64,000 bases of DNA from Anthopleura xanthogrammica (lineage: Eukaryota > Cnidaria > Anthozoa > Actiniaria > Actiniidae): NCBI GenBank assembly GCA_964019055.1, contig OZ025210.1, forward strand, positions 6,529,547 to 6,593,546, read 5' to 3'. The translations under genes were made by a program, and so were the position numbers. Every line of letters begins with the position of its first letter. The stretch's first letter is position 1. The notes beneath the pieces are model-generated. The model searched no databases, was not told where the DNA came from, and saw only the letters and a list, made by a program, of their open reading frames with translations. Shown one piece after another: positions 1 to 50,044 of the stretch.

Positions 1-14
1 TGTTTCTAATTCTC

Positions 15-205
15 GATTCCCCTTATTACCCTTGATACCACTCCTACCAGAATCCGTTTCTGTTTCTTTTGTAGGCCTAATTAACACCATTATCTTGCGA
101 CTTCCCAAGGATTTGAAATAAACATTTGAAAAAACATTTGAATAAGAAAAATAATTCGAAGAGGATTCTAGTGGTAGTGGTATCAAGACGTAATAAGGGG
201 AATGG
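15..205. mobile_element. MITE-like inverted repeat in an intron
   Basis: The left arm at about 15-56 (contains TTCCCCTTATTAC, then CTTGATACCACT) is the imperfect reverse complement of the right arm at about 162-205 (AGTGGTATCAAG, GTAATAAGGGGAA). The arms enclose about 105 bp of AT-rich DNA with no reading frame. It lies upstream of the first visible exon of the giant gene, so it is probably intronic. The size and paired arms suggest a non-autonomous DNA transposon. Confidence 0.6.
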
Positions 206-414
206 TGAATTCGTGGAAAAACTATGTTTTTTCTACTGATATTGATCTTCTTTTCCTCGTAACCGAAGCCTTTTTTACAAAGTTTGTCCGCTTCGATCTG
301 ACGAGGCTTTGCGATATTTCTATTTTTGTAACTGTGAAAAATGCTATTCTCTCCCATCTTGTTTTCTACAATGTGATGCATTTCTTCTAATTAGATTTAT
401 AACCATCATCACAG

Positions 415-38828
<38,414 letters not shown>

Positions 38829-38864
38829 ACTTTATTTTTATACACATTCTATTCATTACGGCGA

Positions 38865-38870
38865 AATAAA
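38865..38870 (+). terminator. Polyadenylation signal AATAAA of the giant gene
   Basis: A canonical AATAAA lies 37 bp after the stop codon at 38828. This short spacing gives a 3' UTR of roughly 60 bases if it is used. Confidence 0.6.
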
Positions 38871-39271
38871 AAAATAGGCCGCCATAGCCGTCAGATGGAT
38901 TAAATATTATTTTCCTTCTTTAAAAAAGATTTTTTTTTGAAAATGAAACAACTTCTTTTGATTTTCTTAATCATCTGTACTGTAGATAACTTATTTATTT
39001 TGTCAAGTATTTTTTATGTTGTTATTATGATAATATTTTAGATTTATCTTGATTCCATTGTATATTTCGATTATTTAAAATTTAAAGTTGCATGCTTTGT
39101 GACCAATTTTTGCCTTGAATTGACTTAAATTAATTAATTGGCTTTAACGAAAACCTTCCTACGTTATAATATTTATCAAAGCAGCGTATCTTAAAAAAGT
39201 CACTTCGAGTACAATTTTTTGTAGGCAAGATATGCAATATGTTCCGTTGTATGCGGAATTTAAAAAAATAG
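38871..39271. other. Intergenic, AT-rich, no feature seen
   Basis: This is sequence downstream of the giant gene. I see no reading frame, repeat arm or RNA signal beyond AT-rich tracts. Confidence 0.6.
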
Positions 39272-39403
39272 CCAATTCTTAGTTTGCACATGACGTCATA
39301 GCCGCCATGTTGGAAGAATTCGACAAAAATTTTCCAACATGACAGCCGTGGTTTTTGTTATTTTACTCCTTGGGAATGATCGCAAACCAAGAATTGTTGA
39401 ACA
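39272..39403. mobile_element. MITE (CAATTCTTAGTTTGC ends, CAACATG core)
   Basis: CCAATTCTTAGTTTGC pairs with CGCAAACCAAGAATTG. The inner CGCCATGTTGGAA pairs with TTCCAACATGACAGC. It is similar in plan to the elements at 9.2 and 27.5 kb. Confidence 0.68.
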
Positions 39404-40641
39404 ATAAATCTAGTAAATGCAACCTACTATATATGGGATATGCAGACAAAACAAAGGACAAACGAGCTTAAAAGTAGAATGAATTGTATAGAATAGGTAG
39501 TAGAAAACTTTGGGGTAAATCATTTTGTAAGATGGATGTATATTTTTTTAATTGCATTAATAAAACGACTGGTAGTAGTAGATTGTTATACACTAAAGGA
39601 TCTATAAAACTATGTGGAAGCAAAAACCAGTGTTGGGTCAAAGTTCCATTGTGTCAGTAAAAAGGAACCTTATTTACAGTTGGGTCAGTGACGATTAACC
39701 TCTGCCTCGTTTTCAATTATGTTTTCAAAATGGCGCCAGGGAACTGTATATAGGATTATTTAACACTAGTTGATAACGTCACTGACTCCTTTAAATATTC
39801 GCAAGAATATAATACTTTCCATCGGAATATAAAGAAAAATCTTTAACCAGTGTTTATTAGACCCTTAAGGTGGCTCGATGGGATAATCTCGGCGCGCTAC
39901 CTTTCAACTTCAAATTGCAAATATGCAGACGCAAACAATTCATTGAGGAAAAATCTATTCAAGGTTTTAAGAGAAAGATGAAATTCTCGAATGAGCATGT
40001 TTTTACTTGTGTGTCGTTTGTGATGTCTGTAACGAGTTTTTCATAACTTACCCTCCCCTCAATATAAAATGGAAAGGTTGGACACTGTAGAGCCAAAATC
40101 ACTTCAAATCCAATGTGTTTGTAATTGAAATTCTTTTATAATTAGTGTGCCCTTGATCCTGGAAGGTCTTATATTCACATTAAACCGTGACTAACGATGT
40201 TCCCAATGACCCTTACATTCACTGGTTCTTTTATGCGAGTTTTTACTGTAATTTTTTCAGACTAATTTTTAACAACTTTTTGGTCTAATATTGGTAACAT
40301 CTGGATCCGCTTTCTCAAAACTGTTGATATCTTCTCAATTGTATCGATATATATCCCTTCTTTATTAGTATTTTGGTTGTTAAACATTCATCTGGAATAC
40401 AGAAGGTTACAAGGTTGGCGTAACGGTAAAACGTCCGTCTTTAAGGTATCAGGATATGTTTAGGACCCCTATCGCGCTACCTCTAATTTCGCACGGGCTT
40501 TACAATATTTTGCCATAAAAGTATGCATTTTCTGAAAGCTAGATAAATGTATAATTTTAAGAAACAAAACGACAACCTAAATAAATGTAGTTTTCGAATA
40601 TCTATTCAAAATTGTCTGTTTTGGAATACAAAAAAAGTTAT
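39404..40641. other. Intergenic with one shared repeat fragment
   Basis: Positions 39864-39940 (CTTAAGGTGGCTCGATGGG to GACGCAAACAATT) match the reverse complement of 55883-55958. The rest shows no credible gene or RNA; a weak tRNA-like string (TTGGCGTAACGGTAAAACG) at about 40413 is too short to call. Confidence 0.5.
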
Positions 40642-40900
40642 TGAATCAAACTTGAAAAGGGATTACTTAATAATAGGAGAATCTGGAATGGACCTTTATT
40701 GCGTTGATCTCTCGTGTATGCTAAGTTAATCCCTTATTGTTTGGACATATGTCCCATGGGAAGTCCTTAAATATAATTTTAATATTTCAGCTAATTTATG
40801 AGTTGTTTACGATATTTTCTGTTTAGCTAGCTTATTCTCATAACGAACTTCGCCACAACTTAGATTTCTTTTGATAGAAAGTTGGACAAATAGTTGCGTG
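40642..40900 (+). repeat. Repeat block A, copy 1
   Basis: GAATCAAACTTGAAAAGGG and the following about 255 bp recur at 50747-51007 with few differences. The short frame inside is not conserved as protein. At the second locus block A is followed within about 110 bp by block B. Confidence 0.75.
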
Positions 40901-40902
40901 TA

Positions 40903-41285
40903 CCTACAGAATACCCCGCAAATCATATGCACATATCAATAACTATGATTTCTATACACGCATCAAGAGTTCCGCGCTACTGCTCTAAGCGCATGCTCAG
41001 GGGATTAAAAAGTGTGATAAATTTTGTAAAATATGCTATATTTTAGTTGTATCTTTCTTGTCAAGTACAATTTTCACTAAATATTCAAGATCGCGTACCG
41101 TTAAGCGAATTCTGAATCAAATATACCGAAAAATTGCATATTATACAAAATATCATCCCACTTTTTAATCCCCTGAGCATGCGCATTGAGCAGCAGCGCG
41201 GAACTCTTGATGCGTATATATTGTTGTATGCCTCGTTCTTCAAAGAGTTCCGAGTACTGAATACGATTGGCGGGGTATTCTGTAG
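40903..41285. mobile_element. Inverted-repeat element, about 383 bp
   Basis: CTACAGAATACCCCGC at about 40903 and GCGGGGTATTCTGTAG at about 41270 form the ends. The inner arms (CGCATCAAGAGTTCCGCGCT; AGCGCGGAACTCTTGATGCG) at about 40956 and 41195 pair almost perfectly and extend through GCATGCTCAGGGGATTAAAA. It appears to have inserted after repeat block A. Confidence 0.75.
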
Positions 41286-41354
41286 TTAGTCCCCGGGGAG
41301 TGCACACCTTATCAGTTGGCAGCCTTCGAAACCTTATGCTCCGCCTTCAGGGTT

Positions 41355-41437
41355 TATAAGGACGGTTAAGTTTGCAAACCCTCTAGTTAGTTCATCGGAC
41401 CCTCAGCAAGGAATAGAGGCTTCTCAACTTTCTTAAG
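41355..41437 (+). promoter_or_regulatory. TATA box plus possible orphan noncoding first exon
   Basis: TATAAG at 41355-41360 is followed about 30 bp later by AGTTAGTTCATCGG and, at 41437, by TCTTAAG before GTATGC (donor-like). The layout and wording (TATAAGGACG; AGTTCATCG) resemble the promoter and first exon at 50456-50541 (TATAAGGACG; AGTTCGTCG). No coding exon could be linked to it. It may be a decayed paralogous promoter. Confidence 0.35.
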
Positions 41438-41867
41438 GTATGCGTGCATCCCTCTTTGTGACCTAGTACTTCTACTCCAGCAACCGTGGTTGAATAATGC
41501 GCAAACTATTTTCTACTGTTTAAGCTCTGCTACGACGGCCGGATAAGCCGGTCTGTCTCAGGGTTTAATTAAGAGTTGGAGGAACATCGTGTTATTACCA
41601 TCAACTAGCTTCTAAGGGGATATGGTACTTGAGTGACTTGTGTGACGATTCTCTCCGTTTTAATTGGCAGACTACACTGTTATTTTCAAGGAGTAAATAT
41701 AACTCATATGATAGAGTGAAAATGTGGAGTAATTTTGAAGAGAGTTAAATCTACTCATCCAGCGGGATATATTTAACTCCGACTAGAGTAATTTATACAC
41801 ACACATGGGGTATTGAATTCTATTAGAGTAATCTTTATTCATTGGAGTAAATGAGGAGGGAGTTGAT

Positions 41868-42046
41868 TTAACTATCGCTCATGCCACAGAACAGATGAGT
41901 AAGTTTGACTCTAATTTCAGAGCAAACAAACTAGGGAGTTGATTTTACTATTTTTTTATCACAACTAGTGAGAAGAGAATTGATTTCATCCCGGCTCATG
42001 CCACAAAAGAGATGAGTTTCTTTGACTCTAACTTCAGAATACTGAT
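41868..42046 (+). repeat. Degenerate tandem pair, about 122-bp period
   Basis: GGGAGTTGATTTAACTATCG with CTCATGCCACAGAACAGATG is repeated as GAGAATTGATTTCATCCCGG with CTCATGCCACAAAAGAGATG. Both end in TTTGACTCTAA-TTCAG. It is located just inside the left end of the 5.57-kb element. Confidence 0.6.
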
Positions 42047-42283
42047 AGTCTGAAAGGGAGTTAAGTTTACTACTGCCCATGCTTTTCCCTCGATTTTTGC
42101 GTCAAACTGCCATCAAAAGTTAATTAATTCTAGTCACATAGAATTCTATGTTCTATTATTCAGGTTGATTATGTAATACGTTATGTAACCTAACACATTT
42201 CCTTTATTTCAATATAACATAGTTTCATTTAATGTCTCCTGTGTATTGATAACTAGTCACTACATAAAAACTATTACACAGTT

Positions 42284-44135
42284 AGAGTGATTCCAATAAA
42301 CCCGTTCAACAATTACTAGACTTATAGTACACTCGACAAAATTACTCGATTCTGATTGGTCTAGAGGAGTACAATTAGAGCGTTAATTGGTACTCCCCGG
42401 GAGTACCAATTAGGTTGCTATGGAAACACGGCCAAAAGCGGCAAATTTCCCCAGTGAAATGAGTGAAATTCCCAAAAAAATCAGTGTTTTATAGATTAAA
42501 ATGGAAAAATTTCAGAAAACTGTTCAATACACACATAGGAAGGCCTCAAATTAGGCCTCAAACTAGACAAATTCAAGACGAAATAAATCATGTTTTGTAG
42601 TAGAAAGTCGTTTTTTTCTTTCTAGTTTTCGCCAAACAATTTGAGTTGGAGTTTTGAATGTTCTCGTTTTACTACCTAAATAAATTCAACACCACAGCTA
42701 CAATAAATGTGGAATAATGTAGAAAACAGCTAACAATAGTTTTAAAGCAAATTTCTTTCCGTTTAGCGAAAAAACAGCGAGTAGAGGCTCGTTTTTTGTT
42801 TTGAAAATAGTTAAGATCAAATCTTACCGGCAAACTGTCGAGTAGTTGTAGAGAGACGAATTCAGCTATTTATCACAGGTTAATTGATCCTAAGTTATCA
42901 ATCCAGTCTTGAAATAATAAAATCTTCAGATAATTCACCATTCAAAGAAAATAGCAGCGAAATTCTTCAAGCTACAGGAGGGAATAATATCCAAAGCACA
43001 TGGTCTGATCACTGGCGACTCGTTCACGGCAAGCTGTACTTCAAAACTTTTAACTTGAACGACATATTTGTCGCTTTTATCCCTTTTGATGTTGTCCAGC
43101 TAACTTGTTTTCAAAGAAAGTATTTTTGAAATTGTGTTTTTGCAGTTATTAGCAAATGCTAAGAGGAAAAAAACATATTTTAGCGAACTGTAAACTCTCA
43201 ACTTTCGCTTAGTTTTCACACAGTACGTTTACAAAGAAAAGTCGCTTCTTGATTCGCTGTTTAGCTGTCAGTACTGTCATTCAATAGTTGTAAACATGCA
43301 TTAAAATGGCTTTTTACTTGAGATGTAAAATTATTTTCTAGTATTTTGTAGTTCAAATCATACATAAAATACTAATCTAAAAAGGTTTTACAGCAACGTT
43401 AACACTTTCTATGCTGTTCTTCACTTAGCGTTCTTGGAGAAGGGTCGGTTATAGCAAAGGCAATGAAGATGAATGAATGCCTTCGCTTCGCATGTTTTAT
43501 AAAATTTTGTCGAGTGAACTATAAATAAAAAATCGCAAGACCTTCTCGTACAATTTGGAATTAATAGGCACTCGTAATGTTTTGAAAGTTCTTTAATTGC
43601 ACTCGCCTAAAGGCTCGTGCAATTACAAGAACTTTCAAAACATTACTCGTACCTATTAATTTCCAAATTGTACTCGAGGTCGTGCGATTTCCTATACTAA
43701 TAAGCACTATTAATCACAAGTACTAGCTAATATACTCTAAGTAGACTACAAATAGTCTAAAACAAAAATTATTAAACAGACAACAAATGAATGTAGTCTA
43801 TACATGTTTATTGACACTTATATGTATTTCACTTTTTAAGTCGGATAACTGGAAAGATTGTAGAAGGCAAAACGGCAAAGCTTTAATTCAATCTTTTACA
43901 CGGAATGAATTACTTATTTACAGTTTAAAATTTGTAAAGCAAATGACTCGTAGTAAAAATATTGTTTTTCAGTAGAATGAGACCGTTATTTCGTCTTGCT
44001 AAAATTAATCAATAAAGTTGTAGTCTTCACACATGAGCTAGTTACACTAGGCCAATACACACTAATAAACGCTAGCAGATAGTCGTAGACTTAGACTAAC
44101 AGATTTTGTTGAACGGGTTTATTGTAATCACTCTA
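42284..44135. mobile_element. Nested 1.85-kb inverted-repeat element
   Basis: AGAGTGATTCCAATAAACCC then GTTCAACAA at 42284-42312 pairs with TTGTTGAACGGG then TTTATTGTAATCACTCT at 44107-44135. Inside it a further inverted pair, ATAGTACACTCGACAAAATT near 42326 and AATTTTGTCGAGTGAACTAT near 43502, suggests another nested copy. There is no coding signal. Confidence 0.65.
43531..43693. repeat. Hairpin, about 65-bp arms
   Basis: GTACAATTTGGAATTAATAG with ACTCGTAATGTTTTGAAAGT pairs with ACTTTCAAAACATTACTCGT and CTATTAATTTCCAAATTGTA. The loop lies around CTCGCCTAAAGGCTCG. It lies inside the nested element. Confidence 0.75.
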
Positions 44136-47100
44136 TAACAGTTAGATAACATTTCATGGATTTAGTGTTTGCGCTCTAGGAGTGGACGGACCCTATAGTT
44201 TTTCGAGTAGAATTTTTTGTGCTTGGTTTCTTTCGAACCACATTAAGAAAATGCCGGACGCCATCACCGCCAAGATTCAGGTATCCAACCCCATAACGTT
44301 GATAATAAGGGTTGATGATGTACAGTCAAAGGAGTCAATTATTGAGGTATAATTGTTGCCTCGCTAGTTTGCTTTCCTACGAAATAACACGGAAAAAGTA
44401 TCCTTTTAGCGTTCAACGCGCAGAATGAGGAGGGGTCAAATAGGTTTTTGCATCTAATTAAGAGCTTGGAGTGCAATGAGCCAGTGCGAAGTTAATGAAA
44501 TGCGGGAGATTCAAATACAGAGAAAATGGCTGAAACTCTGTTACCAGTGCATCCGTTCAACGCGGTTTTTAGCAATTCTTTCAAAACAAATTCATGACAT
44601 ACATACGGCTTTTGAAAGATTAAGCTTCAAACAATCACATAGAACTTTTTATTCTGTCTAACTCTTAAAAAAACCTACTACCTTGGCAATGACAATCTTA
44701 GGGACTTTCAAGTGTATTTTATGGGAAAAATCCAAATCTCTAATATTCATTTCTCTGTATCTCTTAAATTTAAAGGCGCGACGACAACATACACACGGCT
44801 TCTTGTACGTCTTGAAATGTACTTTGAAATGATACTTGAATTGTTAAAAAGGGCTTTAGCGGCTTTTTTAAAGTTATTGCCAGACCTTAAATTTATTATC
44901 ACTTTATGATCAATTAAGTATAATATTTGAAGAAAAAATACGAACGCCGATAAATGAATCGTCGAGGGTTTGATCCGCGTATACCTTTCGACATCAAGGT
45001 AGCTTATGATCAACTAGACAAAGCGAAACAACACAATCAATGCTCCCGCTATCTCCTACGTTGTATTTACAAAACGCAAAATCCCCGACAGAACAGATAT
45101 TATGAAAATATCAAAAAATAATGGTATGTGGATTTAACTAGTACAGTTTTCGCTGAACTGTAACTTATCGGTGACTCAGGCTTGAGTGAGCGAATTCAGT
45201 TAAGCGAATTTGTTTTCATTTTTTTCTTACATCCACTATCTTTTTTTTCTTCCATGGCTCCCACATCGCCATCAAATGCTTTGCGTTTCGGGTGCAACTA
45301 GAAAGAAAAGTATTCAGTGAAAATTCAAAACTTTTCGTGCAGATGCAGAGTACAGAGATCATTCTTATCCAGCGGATAAAACCTAAACAAATTCTGTAAA
45401 CATTGTCTAACTCTTTTCCGATGGATAACTTTATCCAAGCTTCGTACAACCGACTCCAGACTCTATATAACTAATTCCACACGCATGGGAAAATGAAACG
45501 TTTGGTGTATGGACTTATTAAGAAATGTCATTTACTCATAGAGCTGTTCAAATTTCTTTCTTTCTGGTTTTTGTAAATTCTGATAGATGCATAAGTGTTC
45601 TTAGATGGTTTTTCTTCAATTTTAATTAATCTTCATGGTATTAACGGTTTTGTCTCGTTTCTGTCACCCATGGAAAGACGCAAATTATTATGGGGATTTT
45701 GCTTTACAGTGCACATCTTATAACCAACATTATTGTAGATTATGCTTAGATTACGATGGTCAGTCATGATCAGTGTAACTATATTTGATTTTATTTCTCG
45801 TTCATTTAAACATTCGATTGATTATCTTGAAATTCCAACAACTATCGTTTTACATATCCAGTCTGATGTTTGAAGGCGTTTGGGAGAAAGCCCCTGGGTC
45901 AATGAAATGATATGAACGTAGAATAAGATATGAAGAATTTGCTAACACCTCCCTTGTCTCCCATTTTCTTCAAATTGGCTGCAAAGAATTGTAGTAGCTA
46001 GAATTACGTCCAGAGAACAATTGGCGTTTGTCAACATGTAAAGTCAAATGAATCAGTTTCGGCATAAGTCACTGAAAAATAATGTCCTGCAAAAAAATGG
46101 ACCTAGCTGCAATAATTTTATTCCTCGCCTGCCAATATAATTTATTCTAGTTTACACCAAAATATATTTGCACGTGCGTTGCACAAGATTTGTGATAAAA
46201 ATTAGATGATAAATTGGAGGTTCAGGCAACTATCGACAAGACCGGAATTTTATGCATGGAAAGTCACTCACTCTTAGAGTGTTGTTACGTTACTTTCTCG
46301 GTGTTTTCTTCGAAAAAGTTCAGCTAAAGGATATCTTAGTTAATTTTTTAAAATTTATAAGCCGAAATACTTTAGTATTATTCAACTACTTTATTGTTCA
46401 TATTTTAGATGGATTTTTGACGGAAAATCCGAACGTACTTTTGAAAAATCAGTGTAAATTCTGAATCAGAAAACTCTAATAAATAGAAATTGACTGTGCT
46501 ATTGATTGGATTGGTAATTCCATGAATACAAAGCCGGGATTGAAGCTTATCAATTAATCATTTATGCACGTGCTGGCAACGGTATTGCCAGAATGACGAA
46601 AAAGCCGCTAAATCGGAAAACCCTACTACCTTCTGGAAAAAACTAAGAAATGTCACTTTAAAAGTTATTTTCAGAGGATTATGCTGTTTAGTTCAACAAC
46701 AACAGCTCGCTCCCGCTCACTGATCCATTGTTAGTTAATTACTTGATGATCCTGAAATCCGACGTGAGAATCCAGAATACCCAATAGCCAATAGGAATCG
46801 AGCTTTTAATTCACTGAATTTTTAATTAATTTATTCCAAAAAAATCAAAGTGTCCCTTAAACAAAGGCCATTCTTCGCGATGTGTTTAATCATTTGTTAC
46901 TCTCTTATAGGCAATGGATTCGCAGAATGTTATTCACTCTTACTGCTATTTTCATAAACATGCAAACTCGGTAGCTGCGAGCTGCACGCTGAAATTTGGT
47001 TTTTCGCTTCCATCAATCAAAAATAATCAGTCGGTACCTTTTATATTTATGACTGGCGGCAGTGAAAAACCAAATTCCAACGAGCAACTCGCAATTACAG

Positions 47101-47230
47101 AGTTCATATATTTATGAAAATTGCAGTAAAGGGAGTCGAAAAATGGAGTAAAAATTACTCCCAAAAACGAGTCGTCCTGGAACTTTTTTTTTAAACTCCA
47201 GATTTGGAGTTGTATTCACTCCTTGAAAAT

Positions 47231-47630
47231 AACAGTGTATGGAGACGAAGGGTGTAGAAGTTGATTGTTATTTTTTTGGGGTGTGTTTAGTTTCGGCAAT
47301 TCCTCTTCAGTGGAAGGTGATGTTAAAATATCGCACAGAAAACGGTCAAAAAATGTCACTAATGAAAATACTTGCCGATCGGCTTCAAAGAAAAAGCAAA
47401 ATAACCTAGTACAGGGAAATGATTGGGAAAATTTTTCCAAAAGCCTACCGCACAAAGCAATATAGAAAAAAGAATTGGGAATGTTATTACAAACTGGGAA
47501 AACATATTCTTGCGTATATATAGTTCAGTAAAAGACACGTACACAAGATGCTTTCAGTTCAAAATATTAAATAATTGTTTGTATCTAAACAGCACTGTCA
47601 AATTGCTCTTTCTGCTCCACTCATCCTGAG
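47231..47630 (+). repeat. Repeat block B, copy 1
   Basis: About 400 bp from AACAGTGTATGGAGACGAAG to CCACTCATCCTGAG match 51119-51517 with few differences. Its first nine bases overlap the right end of the 5.57-kb element. Short frames on both strands are shared by the two copies but contain no known domain. Confidence 0.75.
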
Positions 47631-47810
47631 GCTTCATATCTTAAAGACGCAACACTCAAATGAAGAAATATTTTACCATCCAACTAGTCACTTCATGTAG
47701 AATTGATGCAGAAAGTATTGTATCAGGGGTTAGGTGCACTTTTAAAACTCCTCGGCTATTTGATAAGAGTCACTAATTAAAAAGATCCATTCTTAATTTG
47801 ATAGCTCGCT

Positions 47811-47990
47811 TATCCTTCACTTGACTCTGAAGATGACTTCCGCTCAGGTTGTCGAAACGTCAGTCACATCAAACAGTCCTTCTCAGGACTACATCCACCC
47901 GGATGATCATAATACAAATATTGTTTCTTCGACAAATATTGTTACTTCGATAAATATCCATTCATCTGGGTTCAGACCATTCTTTACAAT
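47811..47990 (+). mobile_element. Penelope-like or other retroelement fragment, copy 2
   Basis: It is a 180-bp copy of 17613-17792. It has CTGAAGA at 47827-47833 and GAAAC at 47854-47858, separated by a possible imperfect stem (GACTTCC / GGTTGTC). That is the order of a hammerhead ribozyme core, but the outer helix pairs poorly. Confidence 0.5.
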
Positions 47991-48272
47991 AGCTCATTCA
48001 CGGTTGAACTCTCGTGTTTACTCAGCTTGGTTAGTAACCATGGTGCTGCATCTATCAGGGGCGGTAATGGGGTCTCGGCGGCACATTTCGCGACAATTAA
48101 AAAAAGACGACCACGGCTTAGGGAAATTATTAAGCCGTTCAAATTGAAGACAATTTACGAACCCCGAAGTTTAGAATATGCTCACCACAGATCAGGAATT
48201 AAAATCAAAAAATCCCGTTCACGATTCGACGCGCATCTGATCTATAACATAAACATTTTAAAATATGATTGG

Positions 48273-48405
48273 CAAAGTGTTAATGCTACCCGAACAACAA
48301 AATTCTTTTGTCGCCATTTTCCTCCCTGGTGATAACCGTTATCACCAGGGAGGAAAAATTGGCGACAAAAGAATTTGGTTGTTCGGGTAGCATTAACACT
48401 TTTGT
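48273..48405. repeat. Near-perfect palindrome, about 66-bp arms
   Basis: CAAAGTGTTAATGCTACCCG to CTGGTGATAAC is mirrored by GTTATCACCAG to CGGGTAGCATTAACACTTTTG with only a few mismatches and almost no loop. Short reading frames across it are artefacts. Confidence 0.85.
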
Positions 48406-48407
48406 GA

Positions 48408-48737
48408 CAAAACCCACTGCTACGTTGCATTAAGGTTTCCTTCGGTTGTTTTCTCTACAAAATCATTGCTACAAACACCACGAGTAATATTATCACTGGC
48501 TTTAAAAAGATTTGTACTCCTAACAGACGTGATCAGGGAGGTTTCCAAGCTCCCGGCCCTGAACAGGTCTTCAACAAAGAATTTTACGTTCCTGACGGGA
48601 ACTAATAATTGTCGCGGGCTAGATCGCAAATAATAAAGAATTAAAGCGTAGCTAAAAACACGAGATACAAAAGAATATTAGAAATCCTAGTTATGCCATT
48701 GGAGTAGAGAAGCCAAGCAACGTAGCAGTGGGTTTTG
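48408..48737. mobile_element. MITE with 21-bp inverted ends, 330 bp
   Basis: CAAAACCCACTGCTACGTTG at 48408 pairs exactly with CAACGTAGCAGTGGGTTTTG ending at 48737. It abuts the palindrome on its left. Confidence 0.8.
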
Positions 48738-48849
48738 AGCTTTTTCAGTCAAACCAGCTCATGCGTTCCTATCAAGGTTGGAAGATTCAATATTTATTTT
48801 CTAAATTTGATTTCAAGTTTGTTTTGAATCTAACAAAAATGAAATGAAA

Positions 48850-49145
48850 AAACCAATACCAGCACTAGAAAGAGCTCCCTTTACTTTAGTAACCCTACAA
48901 AGATTCATAATGTCAGGTGTCAGGCCCACCTAGCAAACGTAAGTCAGTGAAAATTTGACAAATTCACAGACGTTTGCATGACTGGAGGTATGTATGGCTT
49001 ATATCCCCAGCTATACAAACGTCTCAGGTAAATTTGCCAATTTAATTTCAAATTGAGTTTTCTCGGCCGATATAACACCTGACATAATAAATCTTCGTAT
49101 GGTTACAAAAGTAAAGGTGCTCTTTCTAGTGCTGGTGTAGGTTTT
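48850..49145. mobile_element. MITE with about 70-bp inverted ends
   Basis: AACCAATACCAGCACTAGAA pairs with TTCTAGTGCTGGTGTAGGTT. Pairing continues inward through AATGTCAGGTGT / ACACCTGACATAAT. It is about 296 bp and noncoding. Confidence 0.8.
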
Positions 49146-49200
49146 TAATTTTAACTCATTTGAATTTTTGGCTAGCATTTTGCCAAAGTGCCTATTACTA

Positions 49201-49984
49201 ATAAATAGAGGATATTACATGGTCGCGCGGAGATACGAATTTTATCTTCGAGTGTTGAAAAGATCTCTCACGAGTGAGAGATTTTCAACACGAGCAGATA
49301 AAATTCGTATCTCCAAGCACCCATGTAATATTCTGTTTATTATATGATTATCAATGAAAAAGAAAAGAAAGCTCTTTCGAGCTTTTTTCTGTTATAAGAA
49401 GTATGTAACCAAAGTGATGATATCTTTACATGTGAAAATAACATGTTATTTTCACATGTGAAAATATCACATTTCTGAAATAGAAAAATATAGGTATTTC
49501 ATTGATAATCCTATAATAAATAGCTATATTAATCAATGACAGCAAGGACGGATCAAGTCTGGATGGGATGAGAATTAAGAGTCACGTAAAAGAGAGAGAG
49601 AAGAAAATATTTATACAAAATATAAAGAAAAAACTATATACTGGCTTTCTATATTATCCTTTATTATATGAAATAGAGTGTGATATTGAGTGACATCAAA
49701 ATGATAAAAATGATATCCCCACTCCCACCAGTGGCCAGTGGGGATACGATTTTTATCAACACTGGTGGTGTCAAATTTCGACTAAAGTCAAATTCTCCAT
49801 TATTTTTCATTGAAGATTTCATATAATAAACAGAACATTACATGGCCGCTTGGAGATACGAATTTTATCTTCTTGTGCTGATATTATCTCTCACTTGTTC
49901 ACTGCGCTCACTCGTGAGAGATAATATCAACACTCGAAGATAAAATTCGTATCTCCGCGCGACCATGTAATATCCTCTATTTAT
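49201..49984. mobile_element. Foldback element with palindromic half-elements
   Basis: The outer ends ATAAATAGAGGATATTACAT and ATGTAATATCCTCTATTTAT pair exactly and continue through CGCGCGGAGATACGAATTTT. Each half is itself a hairpin (49201-49340 and about 49825-49984). The middle contains further palindromes (ACATGTGAAAATAACATG near 49430; CCACTCCCACCAGTGGCC near 49720). Confidence 0.8.
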
Positions 49985-50044
49985 CCGCCATCCATCGATG
50001 CAGCCGACATTTAGAAGCAATGTTTGCCGCGTGTATAACACTTT

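Larger units (their letters stand above)
41673..47239. mobile_element. 5.57-kb DNA-transposon-like element with 33-bp inverted ends
   Basis: TACACTGTTATTTTCAAGGA at 41673-41692 continues as GTAAATATAACTC. The reverse complement of 47207-47239 reads the same except for two bases in the last 13. Directly inside, both ends carry GGAGT/ACTCC motifs. If the true ends are CACTG/CAGTG, each is flanked by TA, a possible 2-bp target duplication. No long reading frame remains (all below about 90 codons), so it is non-autonomous or decayed. Smaller inverted-repeat elements are nested inside. The superfamily is unknown. Confidence 0.65.

Noticed and set aside
43787..43975. Frame starting with a signal-peptide-like hydrophobic run
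   Set aside because: It lies inside nested transposon DNA, has few cysteines and no splice context; chance in AT-rich DNA is likely.
44236..44285. Short ATG exon (MPDAITAKIQ) before a GTATCC donor-like site
   Set aside because: It looks exon-like but no partner exon or promoter could be linked; it is inside the 5.57-kb element.
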